DNA of 64,000 nt from Hyphomicrobiaceae bacterium (GCA_020638035.1 JACKJI010000011.1:1-64000), one strand, 5' to 3'. Counted from the first letter of the stretch, positions 34,217 to 44,150 are shown. Numbers and translations: made by a program. Notes: generated by a model from the letters alone, not told the origin.

Positions 34217-35956
34217 TCAGCGCGCCACCAGGAGACCGGAATCGATCAGCCGCCGGTGGAAGGCCAGGATTTCCCCTGAGTGCGGGCACATGTAGTAGCG
34301 GCCGCCGCAGCGCGCCAGCAACCGCATCCGCTCCTCCTGCGCCGGCGACAGCGGCAACCCTGCAAGCTGAAGCATCAGGGTGCCGAGGTAGGGCACGTCG
34401 AGCACCTCGACCGTCGGCAACTGTGGCACCTCGAAGTTGATGCCCTCCGCCGCATAGTAGGTGAGGAAGCCTTTCGACTCGGGCTCCATGATTACATTCT
34501 GGCTCTCGACATCCGCGCCGAAGCCCAGATGCGGGCGCGTCACGACGGGCTGATGGTCGCCATACTGCACGATCAGGAACCGCTCGTTCGGGAAGCGGCG
34601 CTTCAGCTCCGCGCGGAACCATTCCAGGTCGATCCGTGCCAGCGACAGCCGTCGCAGGTATTCGTGCATCTGCGGCTCGGTGCCGGGCCGGCCGCCGGGC
34701 ACATTCTCCTCAGGCGAGTGCGGAGACGTGTAGGGGAGGTGGGTCGCCGAGGTAAGGATGTAGCTGAACAGCGGCCCTTTCGACTTGGTCAGATGCACAT
34801 CCAGCCGGTCCAGCGCATTCTTGTAATAGAACCGGTCGCGCTCGTTGTAGCGCTTCGACTTCTGCGCGGCGTAATCGTTGATCTCGTCGAAGCCGATCGA
34901 CGCATAGAACTTGCCGCTCGACACGAAGTGCTTCGGCACGGGATAGAACATGACGTTCTTGTAGCCGCACCGCACGAGCGACTGGGTAACGCTGTCGTGC
35001 ACCTTGCCCTGCAGCATCGACTGCACGAACGTGCGCATGCCACCGAACGAATAGGTCGAGACGCCGGCCAGCACGGAGAATTCGGTGAGCCAGGACGCGC
35101 CGCCGAACGTCTCGGTGCGCAACAGATGAACCTTGCCGTCACCGGAACGGAACAACGGATCGATGCTCCGATCGTAATTGATCGACGGGAAGATGCTCGG
35201 CGGAACAACGCTTTCCTGATGGATGAGGATGATGTGCGGCGGCCGCCGACTGACCGGACAGGACGTCGGCTCGATGAACGGGCGCACTGAACCATCGCTC
35301 GCTGATGCCTCGATCATCTGCCCGCGCCATAGCGTGACCAGGGTCTCCGACCAGGACGAATAGAAGGACGAGACGAACAGGGCGTCCCAGTAGAACAGCG
35401 TGTGCGGCCGCTGCCCGCGCAGATAATCGGCCGCAACGGAGACCAAGAGCAGCACAGCCAGTAGCGAGCCCGACACACGCCGCGTCATGCGCGTGGGATC
35501 GGTGCGGTAAAGCAGGTAGCCGCCGACGGCGAGCACCACCATCACCACCACGAGGGTGATCAGTTCCGCCCGGAAATCGATCCACAAATACCAAAGCGTG
35601 TCGCGGGAGAAGAGGTAGAACGCGACGTCATAGGCATGCAGCACCATGCCCATGTAGCTGTACTTGATCGTTGCCGCGATGACGATGACCGCCACCGCCG
35701 CCGCCACGACCGAGGTCGCGAACAGCACACGGCGCGTCGCCAGAATGAGGATCGAGATCAAAACGCCCGTCAGCGCCATGGTGAAAACGACGTTGGCCGG
35801 CCAGCCCTCGTGGCGCACGAAATAAGCGCCCATCGCCAGGAGGAGCAGTCCCGTCACCCACCAAGCCCAGCCGAGACCAGTCACTCCGGAGAGAGCTGAG
35901 GCGGACCGGCGCACCGAAGCGGCGCCAACGTCGCGGCTGGCATTATCGATCGACAT
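34217..35956 (-). CDS. Membrane-anchored sulfatase-family phosphotransferase (LtaS/MdoB-like)
   Basis: This 579-residue protein has five N-terminal membrane helices (to about residue 190) and a large periplasmic alkaline-phosphatase-like domain. HIILIHQESVVPPS holds the metal-binding Glu. GGASWLTEFSVLAG has Ser where LtaS has its nucleophile Thr. TSATHLPYTSP and IVQYGDHQP give further metal ligands. It probably transfers phosphoglycerol or phosphoethanolamine onto a cell-envelope glycan. The substrate is not predictable. It appears monocistronic. Confidence 0.8.
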   Translation of the reverse strand: MSIDNASRDVGAASVRRSASALSGVTGLGWAWWVTGLLLLAMGAYFVRHEGWPANVVFTMALTGVLISILILATRRVLFATSVVAAAVAVIVIAATIKYSYMGMVLHAYDVAFYLFSRDTLWYLWIDFRAELITLVVVMVVLAVGGYLLYRTDPTRMTRRVSGSLLAVLLLVSVAADYLRGQRPHTLFYWDALFVSSFYSSWSETLVTLWRGQMIEASASDGSVRPFIEPTSCPVSRRPPHIILIHQESVVPPSIFPSINYDRSIDPLFRSGDGKVHLLRTETFGGASWLTEFSVLAGVSTYSFGGMRTFVQSMLQGKVHDSVTQSLVRCGYKNVMFYPVPKHFVSSGKFYASIGFDEINDYAAQKSKRYNERDRFYYKNALDRLDVHLTKSKGPLFSYILTSATHLPYTSPHSPEENVPGGRPGTEPQMHEYLRRLSLARIDLEWFRAELKRRFPNERFLIVQYGDHQPVVTRPHLGFGADVESQNVIMEPESKGFLTYYAAEGINFEVPQLPTVEVLDVPYLGTLMLQLAGLPLSPAQEERMRLLARCGGRYYMCPHSGEILAFHRRLIDSGLLVAR

Positions 35957-36197
35957 GGTATGAGAGGTCTCTCTAGGCGCCCTGGACCGGCCGGATCAGT
36001 TTTGTCTGAAGCAGTCCGGCGTTAACGCGCGTCATCAATCTGAAACAGAACCGTCACACGGCGTCAATTGTAAGGCAGCCGCACAGTGAACCTGGATCTC
36101 GCATGCGCCTTTCGGCCGCGGTCGCCCGGAGCAGCGCCTACCGGCTCGCCCATCGGTCCTGACCGGTCAGCCGCGCACGCCGTGGTGCGTAGACAGA

Positions 36198-37271
36198 TCA
36201 TGTCTTCTGAAAAACCATCACCTTCGACAGAAAGGCCAACGAGGCGTCGACCGCCACCAGTCCGGCGCCTGAAAACAGCGTCGTCAGATCGTCTGTCGCA
36301 TAGTGCGGGTAATAGGGTTCGTGGAACCGCTGGGGGAAGGCTTCCAGCATGCCGTCCCAACTCGGCCGGTCGCCCATCTGCAAGCTGTCGATTACGATAA
36401 GTCGCCCACCGGGTTTCATTACGCGGGCCATTTCACCCGCTACCCGGCGGCGCACATCTCCTGGTAGCTCGTGGAACAGGAAGACGCTGACGACGATGTC
36501 CTGGGACGCCTCGGGGAGCGGCATCGCCTCCGCGTTGGCCGCGATCAGCTCGACACGTCTCAACCCGTGCAGATGCCGCTCAGCCTCGCGCAGATACGCT
36601 GCCGACAGATCGAGACCGCTGAGCTTCATGGCCGGATACTGCGAACGGATCTCGCGCAGCAGACGTCCCGTGCCGCAGGCAACATCCAGCAGCGCGAGGT
36701 GGCGCTGGTCGCGCCCGGCGACGTGCTCGGCAATCGGACGAAGCGCGGCGCGGCGCATGGCGGCAGCCGACCCCATGAACAGCGTCTCCACCTGCACGTC
36801 GTAGAGCCGGGCCGACTCGTCCGCCAGATAGCCGCCCTTCTGGAAATGAAAATCCTGCGCGAAATAGTCGGGCACATGATCGGCCTCGACATGCTCCTCC
36901 GCGGTCGTTGTCATGTTCTGTGAACGGCGGCCGGCCGCATCCTTGAGGTCGGCGAGCATCTCGCCAATGCGCGCCAGATGATCCGGCAGGCCGCCAGCGG
37001 CGTTTGCAGCGTCCGCCACAGCCACGCCATCACGCACCAGCAAGGCATCCCGCCGCAAGAGAGTCCGCAGCTCCGCCATCAGTTCGTGACGTTTCGGCAT
37101 GGGCCGCGTGCGGTGGACCGATTGCCCCTGTTGCGCCGCCGTACCGACCAGCGTCTCGCCGAGCCGATTGACGCCGGCGTACCAGCCCACCCGCATCGCG
37201 TTTCCAGCGAGTTGCCGCATCATCCCGATCCAGTCGGGAGCGGCGGTCTTATCCACCTGTGCTTGCGCCAT
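36198..37271 (-). CDS. Class I SAM-dependent methyltransferase
   Basis: This 357-residue protein has a methyltransferase domain in its second half: LLDVACGTGRLLREI (SAM-binding motif I), LSGLDLSAAYLREA, ANAEAMPLPEASQDIVVSVFLFHEL and MKPGGRLIVIDSLQMGD. The N-terminal 150 residues are helical and probably bind the substrate. Related proteins are annotated as UbiE/COQ5-like, but no substrate can be assigned. The ORF start is accepted as is. Confidence 0.8.
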   Translation of the reverse strand: MAQAQVDKTAAPDWIGMMRQLAGNAMRVGWYAGVNRLGETLVGTAAQQGQSVHRTRPMPKRHELMAELRTLLRRDALLVRDGVAVADAANAAGGLPDHLARIGEMLADLKDAAGRRSQNMTTTAEEHVEADHVPDYFAQDFHFQKGGYLADESARLYDVQVETLFMGSAAAMRRAALRPIAEHVAGRDQRHLALLDVACGTGRLLREIRSQYPAMKLSGLDLSAAYLREAERHLHGLRRVELIAANAEAMPLPEASQDIVVSVFLFHELPGDVRRRVAGEMARVMKPGGRLIVIDSLQMGDRPSWDGMLEAFPQRFHEPYYPHYATDDLTTLFSGAGLVAVDASLAFLSKVMVFQKT

Positions 37272-37381
37272 GACACGCCTCCGCGCGACCGCGCCGTTTC
37301 ACCCTGGCGCCTCACCCATCGAGCAGCATGCTTGCCTGAAGAATGAGGCGGGGAACGGTTCAGCGCAAGAGTTCAACGCCA

Positions 37382-38050
37382 TTATGCAGCATGCGCGTCT
37401 GGCAGCAGGTCGGCGAACGCGAAGCCGTCGCGCACGACCGTTTCGCCGACCTTGACCGACAGCGGCCATTGAAGCATCGGACCTGCCGTGACAAAGGTGT
37501 GGAACTCACCATTCTCGCCACACGGGTCGACCCCGGCCGGTAAGTCTTCGAGCAGCGCCGCATCGAACGAACGCCCAGCGCAGGAGCGATCAAGCTTGCT
37601 CAGATCGACGGTCGCCAGCCGTGCTCTCACCCCCGCGCCGATCATCGTGCGCGCGAGTTGGTCCGTCGGCTCGCCCCACACCGGAAACAGCGGCTCGATG
37701 CCGGTGCCCTCGAGGTTGCGCTGCCGATACTGCCGGACGTCTTCCAGAAAGAGGTCGCCGAACGCCATTTGCGTCACGCCCGCTGTGCGCGCCTCAGTGA
37801 GGAAGCCCGACATGATCCGCTCATAATCATCGTTGCTGCACGGCCAGGGCAGATCGATCACGTGCAAGGGAAGGCCTGCAGACGCCGCCTGCATCTGAAG
37901 CAGCTCGCGGCGAACGCCATGCATGGCAACGCGGTCGGCCGACACGTTGAGTGTGGTGAAGAAGGCCGTCACCTCGCGCCCCGCCTGGCGCAAACGATGC
38001 AGCGCCCACGCGCAGTCCTTGCCCGAACTCCAGCTCAACCAGATCGTCAC
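37382..38050 (-). CDS. PP-loop ATP pyrophosphatase, diphthine-ammonia ligase-like
   Basis: This 222-residue protein of the adenine nucleotide alpha-hydrolase superfamily has the PP-loop SWSSGKDCAWAL at the N-terminus and the family features FGDLFLEDVRQYR, PLFPVWGEPTDQL and GENGEFHTFV. Eukaryotic Dph6 amidates diphthamide; bacterial relatives have unknown substrates. A GTG at 38050 is chosen because GGGGGAG lies 7 bases upstream and it starts the fold; an ATG at 38239 would add 63 non-conserved residues and abut the divergent cobB start. Confidence 0.82.
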   Translation of the reverse strand: MTIWLSWSSGKDCAWALHRLRQAGREVTAFFTTLNVSADRVAMHGVRRELLQMQAASAGLPLHVIDLPWPCSNDDYERIMSGFLTEARTAGVTQMAFGDLFLEDVRQYRQRNLEGTGIEPLFPVWGEPTDQLARTMIGAGVRARLATVDLSKLDRSCAGRSFDAALLEDLPAGVDPCGENGEFHTFVTAGPMLQWPLSVKVGETVVRDGFAFADLLPDAHAA

Positions 38051-38238
38051 CGCGCACTCCCCCAACGTCGACCATGGCCGCCACGCCGGCGTGAGACGCC
38101 CGACCGTCAGGCCTTGCCCCTGCCGCACGCGGCACTTATGCGTTCGTCGGGCGGCGGCGCAAGTGGAAGCACGGGCGCTTCCAACCCGACCGTCCGGCCC
38201 GCCCGATCCGAACTCAAATCCACACGGAATATCCGCCA

Positions 38239-38943
38239 ATGAGCCGCTACCAACGCATTGTCATCCTCACCGGCGCAGGTCTTTCCGCAGAATCGGGGCT
38301 CGCCACCTTCCGTGACAAAGGCGGCGTTTGGGCCAGATACGACTATCGCGAGGTCGCCACACCGGAAGGGTTCGCCCGCAATCCATCGCTCGTCCACGAA
38401 TTCTACAACATGCGCCGCCGCGATCTCAAAACCGTGGCGCCCAATGCTGCTCACATGGCCCTCGCCCGGCTCGAACAAGAACACCGGGGAGAGGTGCTCA
38501 TCGTAACCCAGAACGTCGACAACCTGCACGAAGCCGCCGGTTCGACGAGCCTCATCCACATGCACGGCGAGCTGCTGAAGGTCTATTGCACGCACTGCCG
38601 CAAGGGATGCAGTTGGACGGACGACCTCACCACGGAACTCGCCTGCCCGAGCTGCGGGAAATCGGGCGGCATGCGCCCCGACATCGTCTGGTTCGGCGAG
38701 ATGCCCTACCACATGGACGTCATCGGTGAAGCCCTGGAACAGGCCGATCTCTTCATCTCGATCGGCACATCCGGCAACGTCTATCCTGCCGCCGGTTTCG
38801 TCGCGGAGGCCCGTGCCAGCGGCGCCCACACCGTCGAGTTGAATCTTGAGCCCTCGGAAGGCCGGAGCTTCTTCCACGAAGCGATCCACGGGCCTGCAAC
38901 CCGAATTGTGCCGGGCTTCGTCGACAGCCTGCTCGCCGGCTGA
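38239..38943 (+). CDS. cobB: NAD-dependent protein deacylase, sirtuin CobB class III
   Basis: This 234-residue enzyme removes acetyl or succinyl groups from lysines, using NAD+. Motifs: GAGLSAESGLATFR, TQNVDNLHEAAG, the catalytic His in IHMHGEL, two zinc CxxC pairs (CTHC and CPSC) and GTSGNVYPAAGF. EFYNMRRR contains the Tyr-x2-Arg pair associated with desuccinylase activity in class III sirtuins, so both activities are likely. It is divergent from the PP-loop gene. Confidence 0.94.
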   Translation: MSRYQRIVILTGAGLSAESGLATFRDKGGVWARYDYREVATPEGFARNPSLVHEFYNMRRRDLKTVAPNAAHMALARLEQEHRGEVLIVTQNVDNLHEAAGSTSLIHMHGELLKVYCTHCRKGCSWTDDLTTELACPSCGKSGGMRPDIVWFGEMPYHMDVIGEALEQADLFISIGTSGNVYPAAGFVAEARASGAHTVELNLEPSEGRSFFHEAIHGPATRIVPGFVDSLLAG

Positions 38944-38966
38944 CCATCTTTAGCGCCGCTGCATGT

Positions 38967-40241
38967 TTACCGCCGCAGCACCGCAACCGCCTCCACGTGC
39001 GCTGACCAGTGGAACTGATCGATCGGGGTTACCGGGCCCAATGTGTATCCGCCGTCGATCAGCGTGCGTATGTCACGCGCCATCGTTGCCGGATTGCACG
39101 ACACCGCAACGACGACCGGCACCTTCGATTTCGCCAGCATCGCGGCCTGTGATGCGGCGCCAGCGCGGGGCGGATCGAACACCACCATGTCGAAGCCTTC
39201 AAGCTCCTTGCGCGACAACGGTTCACGAAAGAGATCGCGATTGAGCGTGCGGATCGGCTTCAGCCCCTGTGTGGAGCGGGCTGCCGCTGCAAGCGCGTCG
39301 AGCGCCTGCCGACCGTTGTCGACGGCCGTCACCGCAACACGCTCCGCAAGCGGGAATGTGAAAGCCCCGACACCACAGAAAAGATCAGCGCCAGTCCTGG
39401 CCCGCTTCGGCAGTGCCGCACACACCAACTCCGCCATCGCCCGTTCCGCTGCCGACGACGCCTGCAGGAACGCCCCCGCTGGCGGCTCGACCGCAGCGGC
39501 GCCCATTCTCAGCAACGGTCTGGCGCGCTGATAGACGGCTGTACCGTCGAGGCCAAGCCGCAAGAGGTCACCGATGTCCGAGGCCACTTTGGCGATCTGC
39601 ACGCTTTCCTGCGCACCAATGCCCGCTTTGCCGACAGCTCCGGCAACATCGACATCCAGCCCACCCTCGACCGCTACGACCGACACACGTGCTTCGCCCT
39701 CCCAGCGCGGCAGGCGTGCAAGAAGCGGACGCAGTCCCGGCAAGGCCGCAACGATGCGGGGCTCCAGCATCGGGCACTCGATAACGTCGACCACCGTGTC
39801 GCCGCGCGCGGCGTGAAAGCCGAGCACTGCGCCGCCTCGTGTCGCAACGGCGGACAGCACGGCACGCCGTCGTGAGGCAGGACCGACGATAATGGCATCC
39901 TTCACCTCGGCCGAGATGCCGCGCTGTGCGAGGGCATCAACGATCAAGCCACGCTTCCAGGCGGCGTAGGCGCTCGGCGCCATGTGTTGCATCGCGCACC
40001 CGCCGCACGTGCCGAAGTGTCGGCAGACGGCCGCAACGCGTTCTGGCGCCGCCTCGACCACCTGGACCAGTCGAACACGCCCGTCATCGATCACCGCACG
40101 CACACGTTCGCCCGCCAGTGTGTAGGGCACGAACACCGGCGCTCCGGCCCCTTCGGCAACGCCGTCGCCCTGCGCGCCGAGCCGCACGATCTCCAGCTCG
40201 ACCTCGACGCCGCGGGTATGGTCATGCGGTTCAGTCTTCAT
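38967..40241 (-). CDS. TrmA/RlmD-family RNA m5U methyltransferase
   Basis: This 424-residue enzyme has an N-terminal TRAM-like beta domain (VELEIVRLGAQGDGVA), an Fe-S cluster motif CRHFGTCGGC and SAM-binding DLFCGVGAFTFPLAE. It also has FDPPRAGA and the catalytic Cys in VAVSCNPATMARD. It methylates uridine in 23S rRNA or tRNA; the exact site is not predictable. The start at 40241 overlaps the end of tlyA by 11 bp, so the two RNA-modification genes form an operon. Confidence 0.88.
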   Translation of the reverse strand: MKTEPHDHTRGVEVELEIVRLGAQGDGVAEGAGAPVFVPYTLAGERVRAVIDDGRVRLVQVVEAAPERVAAVCRHFGTCGGCAMQHMAPSAYAAWKRGLIVDALAQRGISAEVKDAIIVGPASRRRAVLSAVATRGGAVLGFHAARGDTVVDVIECPMLEPRIVAALPGLRPLLARLPRWEGEARVSVVAVEGGLDVDVAGAVGKAGIGAQESVQIAKVASDIGDLLRLGLDGTAVYQRARPLLRMGAAAVEPPAGAFLQASSAAERAMAELVCAALPKRARTGADLFCGVGAFTFPLAERVAVTAVDNGRQALDALAAAARSTQGLKPIRTLNRDLFREPLSRKELEGFDMVVFDPPRAGAASQAAMLAKSKVPVVVAVSCNPATMARDIRTLIDGGYTLGPVTPIDQFHWSAHVEAVAVLRR

Positions 40242-40968
40242 TCCGGATCGCCCCGACCAGCCACTCCACGTTGCCCTCCTTGCCAGGCACGGGCGAGACA
40301 AGGTCGCCCAATATTCGCCAGCCCTCGTCCTCGAGGAATTGCATGATGTCGGCCACAGCGCGTTGCCGCGCTGCCTCGTCCCGCACCACACCGCGTTTGC
40401 CAATCGCGCTCCGCCCAACCTCGAACTGCGGCTTGACCAGTGCCACCAGCCAGCATCCCGGCGCTGCCAGCCGCAAGGGTGCCGGCAATACGTGTCGCAG
40501 CGAGACAAAGCTCACGTCCGCCACGATGGCCCCGACCGGTTCTGCAAGCGTGGCACGCGTCAGCGCACGTGCATCCACCCCTTCGAGCGAGACGACGCGC
40601 GGGTCCGCACGCAGCCGGGCATGCAGCTGATCGCGCCCGATATCGACGGCATAGACCCGGCGTGCGCCGGCTTCCAGCAGCACCTGCGTGAAGCCACCCG
40701 TCGATGCGCCGATGTCGAGCGCCACACGGCCCTGCACGTCGAGACCAAATTCTTGCAAGGCCGCCATCAGCTTGCCGCCCGAGCGAGCGACATGAGCATT
40801 TGCATTCGCATCCACATGCAGCCGAGCTGCCGCATCGACAAGTTGCCCGGGCTTTGCCGCGGCGACGCCGTCGACCGTCACCGCTCCGCGGCGGATCAGA
40901 TCCGCAGCGCGCGATCGCGATTGCACCAATCCGCGCGTCACCAGAATGTGATCGAGCCGCTGCCGCAT
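40231..40968 (-). CDS. tlyA: TlyA family rRNA 2'-O-methyltransferase
   Basis: This 245-residue protein has an N-terminal S4 RNA-binding domain (RLDHILVTRGLVQSRSRA, RRGAVTVDG). An FtsJ-like methyltransferase domain follows, with DIGASTGGFTQVLLEAGA, VYAVDIGRDQL and KPQFEVGR. It 2'-O-methylates cytidines of 16S/23S rRNA. The ATG at 40968 begins the S4 domain; 41151 would add unconserved sequence. Confidence 0.92.
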   Translation of the reverse strand: MRQRLDHILVTRGLVQSRSRAADLIRRGAVTVDGVAAAKPGQLVDAAARLHVDANANAHVARSGGKLMAALQEFGLDVQGRVALDIGASTGGFTQVLLEAGARRVYAVDIGRDQLHARLRADPRVVSLEGVDARALTRATLAEPVGAIVADVSFVSLRHVLPAPLRLAAPGCWLVALVKPQFEVGRSAIGKRGVVRDEAARQRAVADIMQFLEDEGWRILGDLVSPVPGKEGNVEWLVGAIRNED

Positions 40969-41173
40969 GTGACCTTTACCAATAAATCTCCAGGCTATGA
41001 TCCGCGCGCTGTCGAACTCTTCGTGAAACCCGAGACTCCCACCGCGCGACCTACGCTCTCCGCTTCGTGTGTCCAAGCACTCGTAGCAGAATCCCCTTGC
41101 CGAACCACGGGCAGGGGGAGACCCTAGTCGCGACCGCCTCATCGTGAACATGAAATCTCAGAGGATATCGCCC

Positions 41174-41593
41174 ATGGCACTTCGCACCATCGTCCTTCTG
41201 CCGGTACTTGCGTTCGCATTTGCTGCTCCGGCTTTTGCTCAGAGTCCGGCGCCGAGCGGCGCCAAGGTCTACTTCATCGAGCCTAAGGACGGTGCCGAAG
41301 TCTCGAGCCCGTTCACCGTGAAGTTCGGCCTCTCCGGAATGGGCGTGGCACCGGCAGGCGTCGAGAAGGAGAAGACCGGTCATCACCATCTGCTCATCGA
41401 TCTCGACAAGGTCGATCTCGAGAACGCCCTGCCAGCCGATGACAACCACAAGCATTTCGGCGGCGGCCAGACGGAGACGTCGGTCACGCTGAAGCCCGGC
41501 AAGCATACGCTGCAATTGCTCCTGGGTGACCACAACCACATCCCGCACAATCCGCCGGTCATGAGCGAGAAGATCACCGTTACGGTGAAATAA
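41174..41593 (+). CDS. Secreted DUF4399 domain protein
   Basis: This 139-residue exported protein has a clear signal peptide (ending near APAFAQ). The DUF4399 domain carries VYFIEPKDGAEVSSPFTVKFGLSGM, GHHHLLIDLD, HKHFGGGQTETSVTL and LLGDHNHIPH. The many histidines could bind metal, but the function is unknown. The ATG at 41174 has AGAGGA eight bases upstream; an ATG at 41144 would lengthen the signal peptide. The inverted repeat at 41715-41745 probably terminates it. Confidence 0.83.
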   Translation: MALRTIVLLPVLAFAFAAPAFAQSPAPSGAKVYFIEPKDGAEVSSPFTVKFGLSGMGVAPAGVEKEKTGHHHLLIDLDKVDLENALPADDNHKHFGGGQTETSVTLKPGKHTLQLLLGDHNHIPHNPPVMSEKITVTVK

Positions 41594-41680
41594 GCACGAC
41601 CGCGACAGGCGCGCCTGCACACTGTGAAACGGCAATTGCGGAACAGCGTCCGCCGGGACGTGATAGCGGATCCGGCATTG

Positions 41681-41716
41681 TCCCAGAACCCTGCTGCGTC
41701 CCAGAACCCTGCTGCC
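41681..41716. repeat. Two tandem copies of an 18-bp unit
   Basis: TCCCAGAACCCTGCTGCG is followed by TCCCAGAACCCTGCTGCC, differing at one base. It is non-coding and runs directly into the inverted repeat at 41715. Confidence 0.8.
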
Positions 41717-41745
41717 GTGGCGGCGAATTTGACCTGCCGCCACGG
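41715..41745. terminator. Inverted repeat between DUF4399 gene and nadD
   Basis: CCGTGGCGGC pairs perfectly with GCCGCCACGG around an 11-base loop. No T-run follows, so it may be a structural or factor-dependent terminator. Confidence 0.5.
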
Positions 41746-41855
41746 TCGTCACGGACATGCGCCCGTGTGGCTCCGCGCCGGGATAGCACGGGTTGCCGAC
41801 TTCGCGTAAGAACGCTCACGGGCGGCTATCACCGCCGACCAACGTGTGAGTTCCT

Positions 41856-42518
41856 ATGCGCCGTCACTCCCGCAGACGCCCGGACCTGCTGATCGCCACC
41901 CCGCCTGCGGCGGCGGGCCAGCGCATCGGCCTCATGGGCGGCTCGTTCAACCCACCACACGACGGCCATCTTGCCGTTTCGCGCACGGCGCTGCGGCGCC
42001 TGAAGCTCGACCGGGTTTGGTGGCTCGTGTCGCCGGGTAATCCCTTGAAGGCGAACGATGCGCTGCCGCCGCTCGCCGACCGTCTCGCCGCCTGCCGGGC
42101 GCTCACTCGCGGCGAGCCGCGAATCCTCGTCTCGGGCCTGGAAGCCGATCTTGGCAGCGCCTACACGGTCGACACCGTCGGCTTCCTGGTGGAGCGGTTC
42201 CCCGCTACGCGCTTCGTCTGGGTGATGGGGGCTGACAATCTTGCAGGTTTCCACCGCTGGCGGCGCTGGCGCGAGATTGCCCAGCGCGTGCCGATCGCGG
42301 TGGTCGACCGGCCAGGCTGGCACCTCGCGGCGATGGCTTCGCCGGTTGCGCGCGCCCTCGAGCGCCGACGCCGGCCGACCGACCAAGCCCCTGCCCTGCC
42401 GGCTCTTTTCCCACCGGCCTGGGTTTTTCTGCCAACCCGCCTTTCGCCCCTGTCGTCGAGTGCCCTGCGCCGGCACGCCGCCCGCCCGCAGCTCGCAGCG
42501 GATGGCGCGGGCACGTAA
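41856..42518 (+). CDS. nadD: Nicotinate-nucleotide adenylyltransferase
   Basis: This 220-residue enzyme converts nicotinate mononucleotide and ATP to deamido-NAD. The nucleotidyltransferase motif GGSFNPPHDGHLAVS (HxGH class) is near residue 29. WLVSPGNPLK, FVWVMGADNLAGFHRWRRW and LSPLSSSALRR (the SSTxIR equivalent) follow. It lies before rsfS and rlmH, a common alphaproteobacterial order. Confidence 0.93.
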   Translation: MRRHSRRRPDLLIATPPAAAGQRIGLMGGSFNPPHDGHLAVSRTALRRLKLDRVWWLVSPGNPLKANDALPPLADRLAACRALTRGEPRILVSGLEADLGSAYTVDTVGFLVERFPATRFVWVMGADNLAGFHRWRRWREIAQRVPIAVVDRPGWHLAAMASPVARALERRRRPTDQAPALPALFPPAWVFLPTRLSPLSSSALRRHAARPQLAADGAGT

Positions 42519-42757
42519 CCAGACCCGTCGACTGCGTGGCCACACTGTTAATTCTGTGCCACACGTTTCCACCAAAAGCGGTTGCCTGCCCGGTGGCGTG
42601 CCGAGTATCCTCTCGGCGTCGGCGCGGTCTCATCACCATGCCGGCAGGTCGGCGTACTGCGGAAATTCACAGTACGCGCGCCCGTGCTCCCGCCCGCTCG
42701 CAACCCCAAAACAGGGGCAGCCGAACGGTCCACTGACGAAAGGACGTCCGCCGCACG

Positions 42758-43168
42758 ATGCCAACCGCACTCGAGGGGAATGCCCGCGGCAACCCTCTGA
42801 CCGAGGTGCTCTCTGAAAAGAACGCCTCGAAAGCCCTTCTGGACAAGATCTGCTTCTGGCTCGACGACGCCAAGGCAGAGAAGATCGTCACGATCGATCT
42901 GGAGGGCAAGACGACAATCGGCGACTACATGGTGATTGCCACCGGTCGGACCGATCGTCATGTCGGCGCCATCGCCGATCAGCTTCAGCGCAAGCTCAAG
43001 GAGGCCGGCTTCGCGCGCACGCGCGTCGAAGGCACTGAATCGTGCGACTGGGTGCTGATCGATACCGGAGACATCGTTGTCCACGTTTTCCGTCCCGAGG
43101 TCCGAGATTTCTACAACCTCGAGAAGATGTGGAGCGTCGACCGCCCGCCGGAAGCAACTGCACACTAG
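42758..43168 (+). CDS. rsfS: Ribosomal silencing factor RsfS
   Basis: This 136-residue protein binds ribosomal protein uL14 and blocks subunit joining in stationary phase. Conserved sequence includes DAKAEKIVTIDLEGKTTIGDY, MVIATGRTDRHVGAIAD, ESCDWVLIDTGDIVVHVF and RDFYNLEKMW. The N-terminal 25 residues are variable, and an internal start cannot be excluded. It is 239 bp downstream of nadD. Confidence 0.94.
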   Translation: MPTALEGNARGNPLTEVLSEKNASKALLDKICFWLDDAKAEKIVTIDLEGKTTIGDYMVIATGRTDRHVGAIADQLQRKLKEAGFARTRVEGTESCDWVLIDTGDIVVHVFRPEVRDFYNLEKMWSVDRPPEATAH

Positions 43169-43340
43169 AGCTTCACGAGCTGAAGTCTGTGGTTGCCGCG
43201 CGCAGGACATGCACCTCACGAGGGGGTAGCGCGTGATTGGGAACCCGTAAAGCGAGAGCGCGCGGCAAGGCATCCGGCGCACGCGCTGCCATTCACTGTC
43301 TGCGGGCCATGGGGATCGGCATCCGCCGCCGGGACTATTC

Positions 43341-43823
43341 ATGCGCCTGACGATTGCGACTATCGGCCGACTTAAGGACGACGGCGAGACCGGGATGATC
43401 GCGCGCTATCAAAAGCGCATCGACCAGACTGGTCGCGCGGTGGCGCTCGGCCCCTTGCGGATCATCGAGCTTTCCGAAGCCCGCCACGCCAATGCGCCGC
43501 AGCGCAAAGCGGACGAGGCTTCGCGCCTCGTTTCCGCAGCGGGGTCCGCCGACCGCCGCATTGCCCTCGACGAAACCGGGCAGCTCATGACCAGTGCTGC
43601 GTTTGCGGAGGTGCTACGGGCTGCGCGTGACGACGGCACACGCGAGACGGCGTTCCTGATCGGCGGGCCGGACGGACATGGCGAAGCGGCCTTGTCGAGC
43701 GCGAACCTTGTGCTCGCACTCGGGCGCATGACGCTTCCGCACGGGCTCGCCCGTGTAGTCCTTGTCGAGCAGATCTATCGCGCGCTGACCATCATTTCCG
43801 GCCACCCCTATCATCGCGCCTGA
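43341..43823 (+). CDS. rlmH: 23S rRNA pseudouridine-1915 N3-methyltransferase RlmH
   Basis: This 160-residue SPOUT methyltransferase acts on pseudouridine in helix 69 of 23S rRNA. It has RIALDETGQLMTSAAFA, FLIGGPDGH and the C-terminal knot sequence RMTLPHGLARVVLVEQIYRA ending in GHPYHRA. Full length. Confidence 0.95.
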   Translation: MRLTIATIGRLKDDGETGMIARYQKRIDQTGRAVALGPLRIIELSEARHANAPQRKADEASRLVSAAGSADRRIALDETGQLMTSAAFAEVLRAARDDGTRETAFLIGGPDGHGEAALSSANLVLALGRMTLPHGLARVVLVEQIYRALTIISGHPYHRA

Positions 43824-43852
43824 CCCTGACAGCGCGACGGCCGCGCCTGCTT

Positions 43853-44150
43853 CTACATTCGGTGCACCAGCCGGTCCATGAGCCGCATCGGCAGCACGCG
43901 CTTCAGTCCTGCCGCGACATAGGTCGGCGTCGTCACGAAGTAGCGCAGCCGGGGTCGCGGCGATTCGAGCGCGAGCACCAACTTGTCGACCACGGCATCG
44001 GGCTCCAGCTTGAACCTCTGCTTGCCGCCTGCTTCCATGGCCTTGAGGCGGGCTTCGTAGGTCGCGCGGTGCACCGAGCCCTCGATGTCGATCGACTCGC
44101 GAAAGATGCGAAGTGCGGTGTCCACGAAACGCGTGCGGATCGGACCCGGT
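43853..44150 (-). pseudogene. C-terminal fragment of a short-chain dehydrogenase/reductase
   Basis: About 100 residues remain of a family that is usually 250-290. The frame reads PGPIRTRFVDTALRIFRE, the PGPI(R/A)T segment after the SDR active site, then SPRPRLRYFVTTPTYV. The Rossmann fold, active-site Tyr/Lys and start are absent. Homology stops near 44150, where the truncated gene on the other strand begins, so a deletion probably joined the two. Confidence 0.75.
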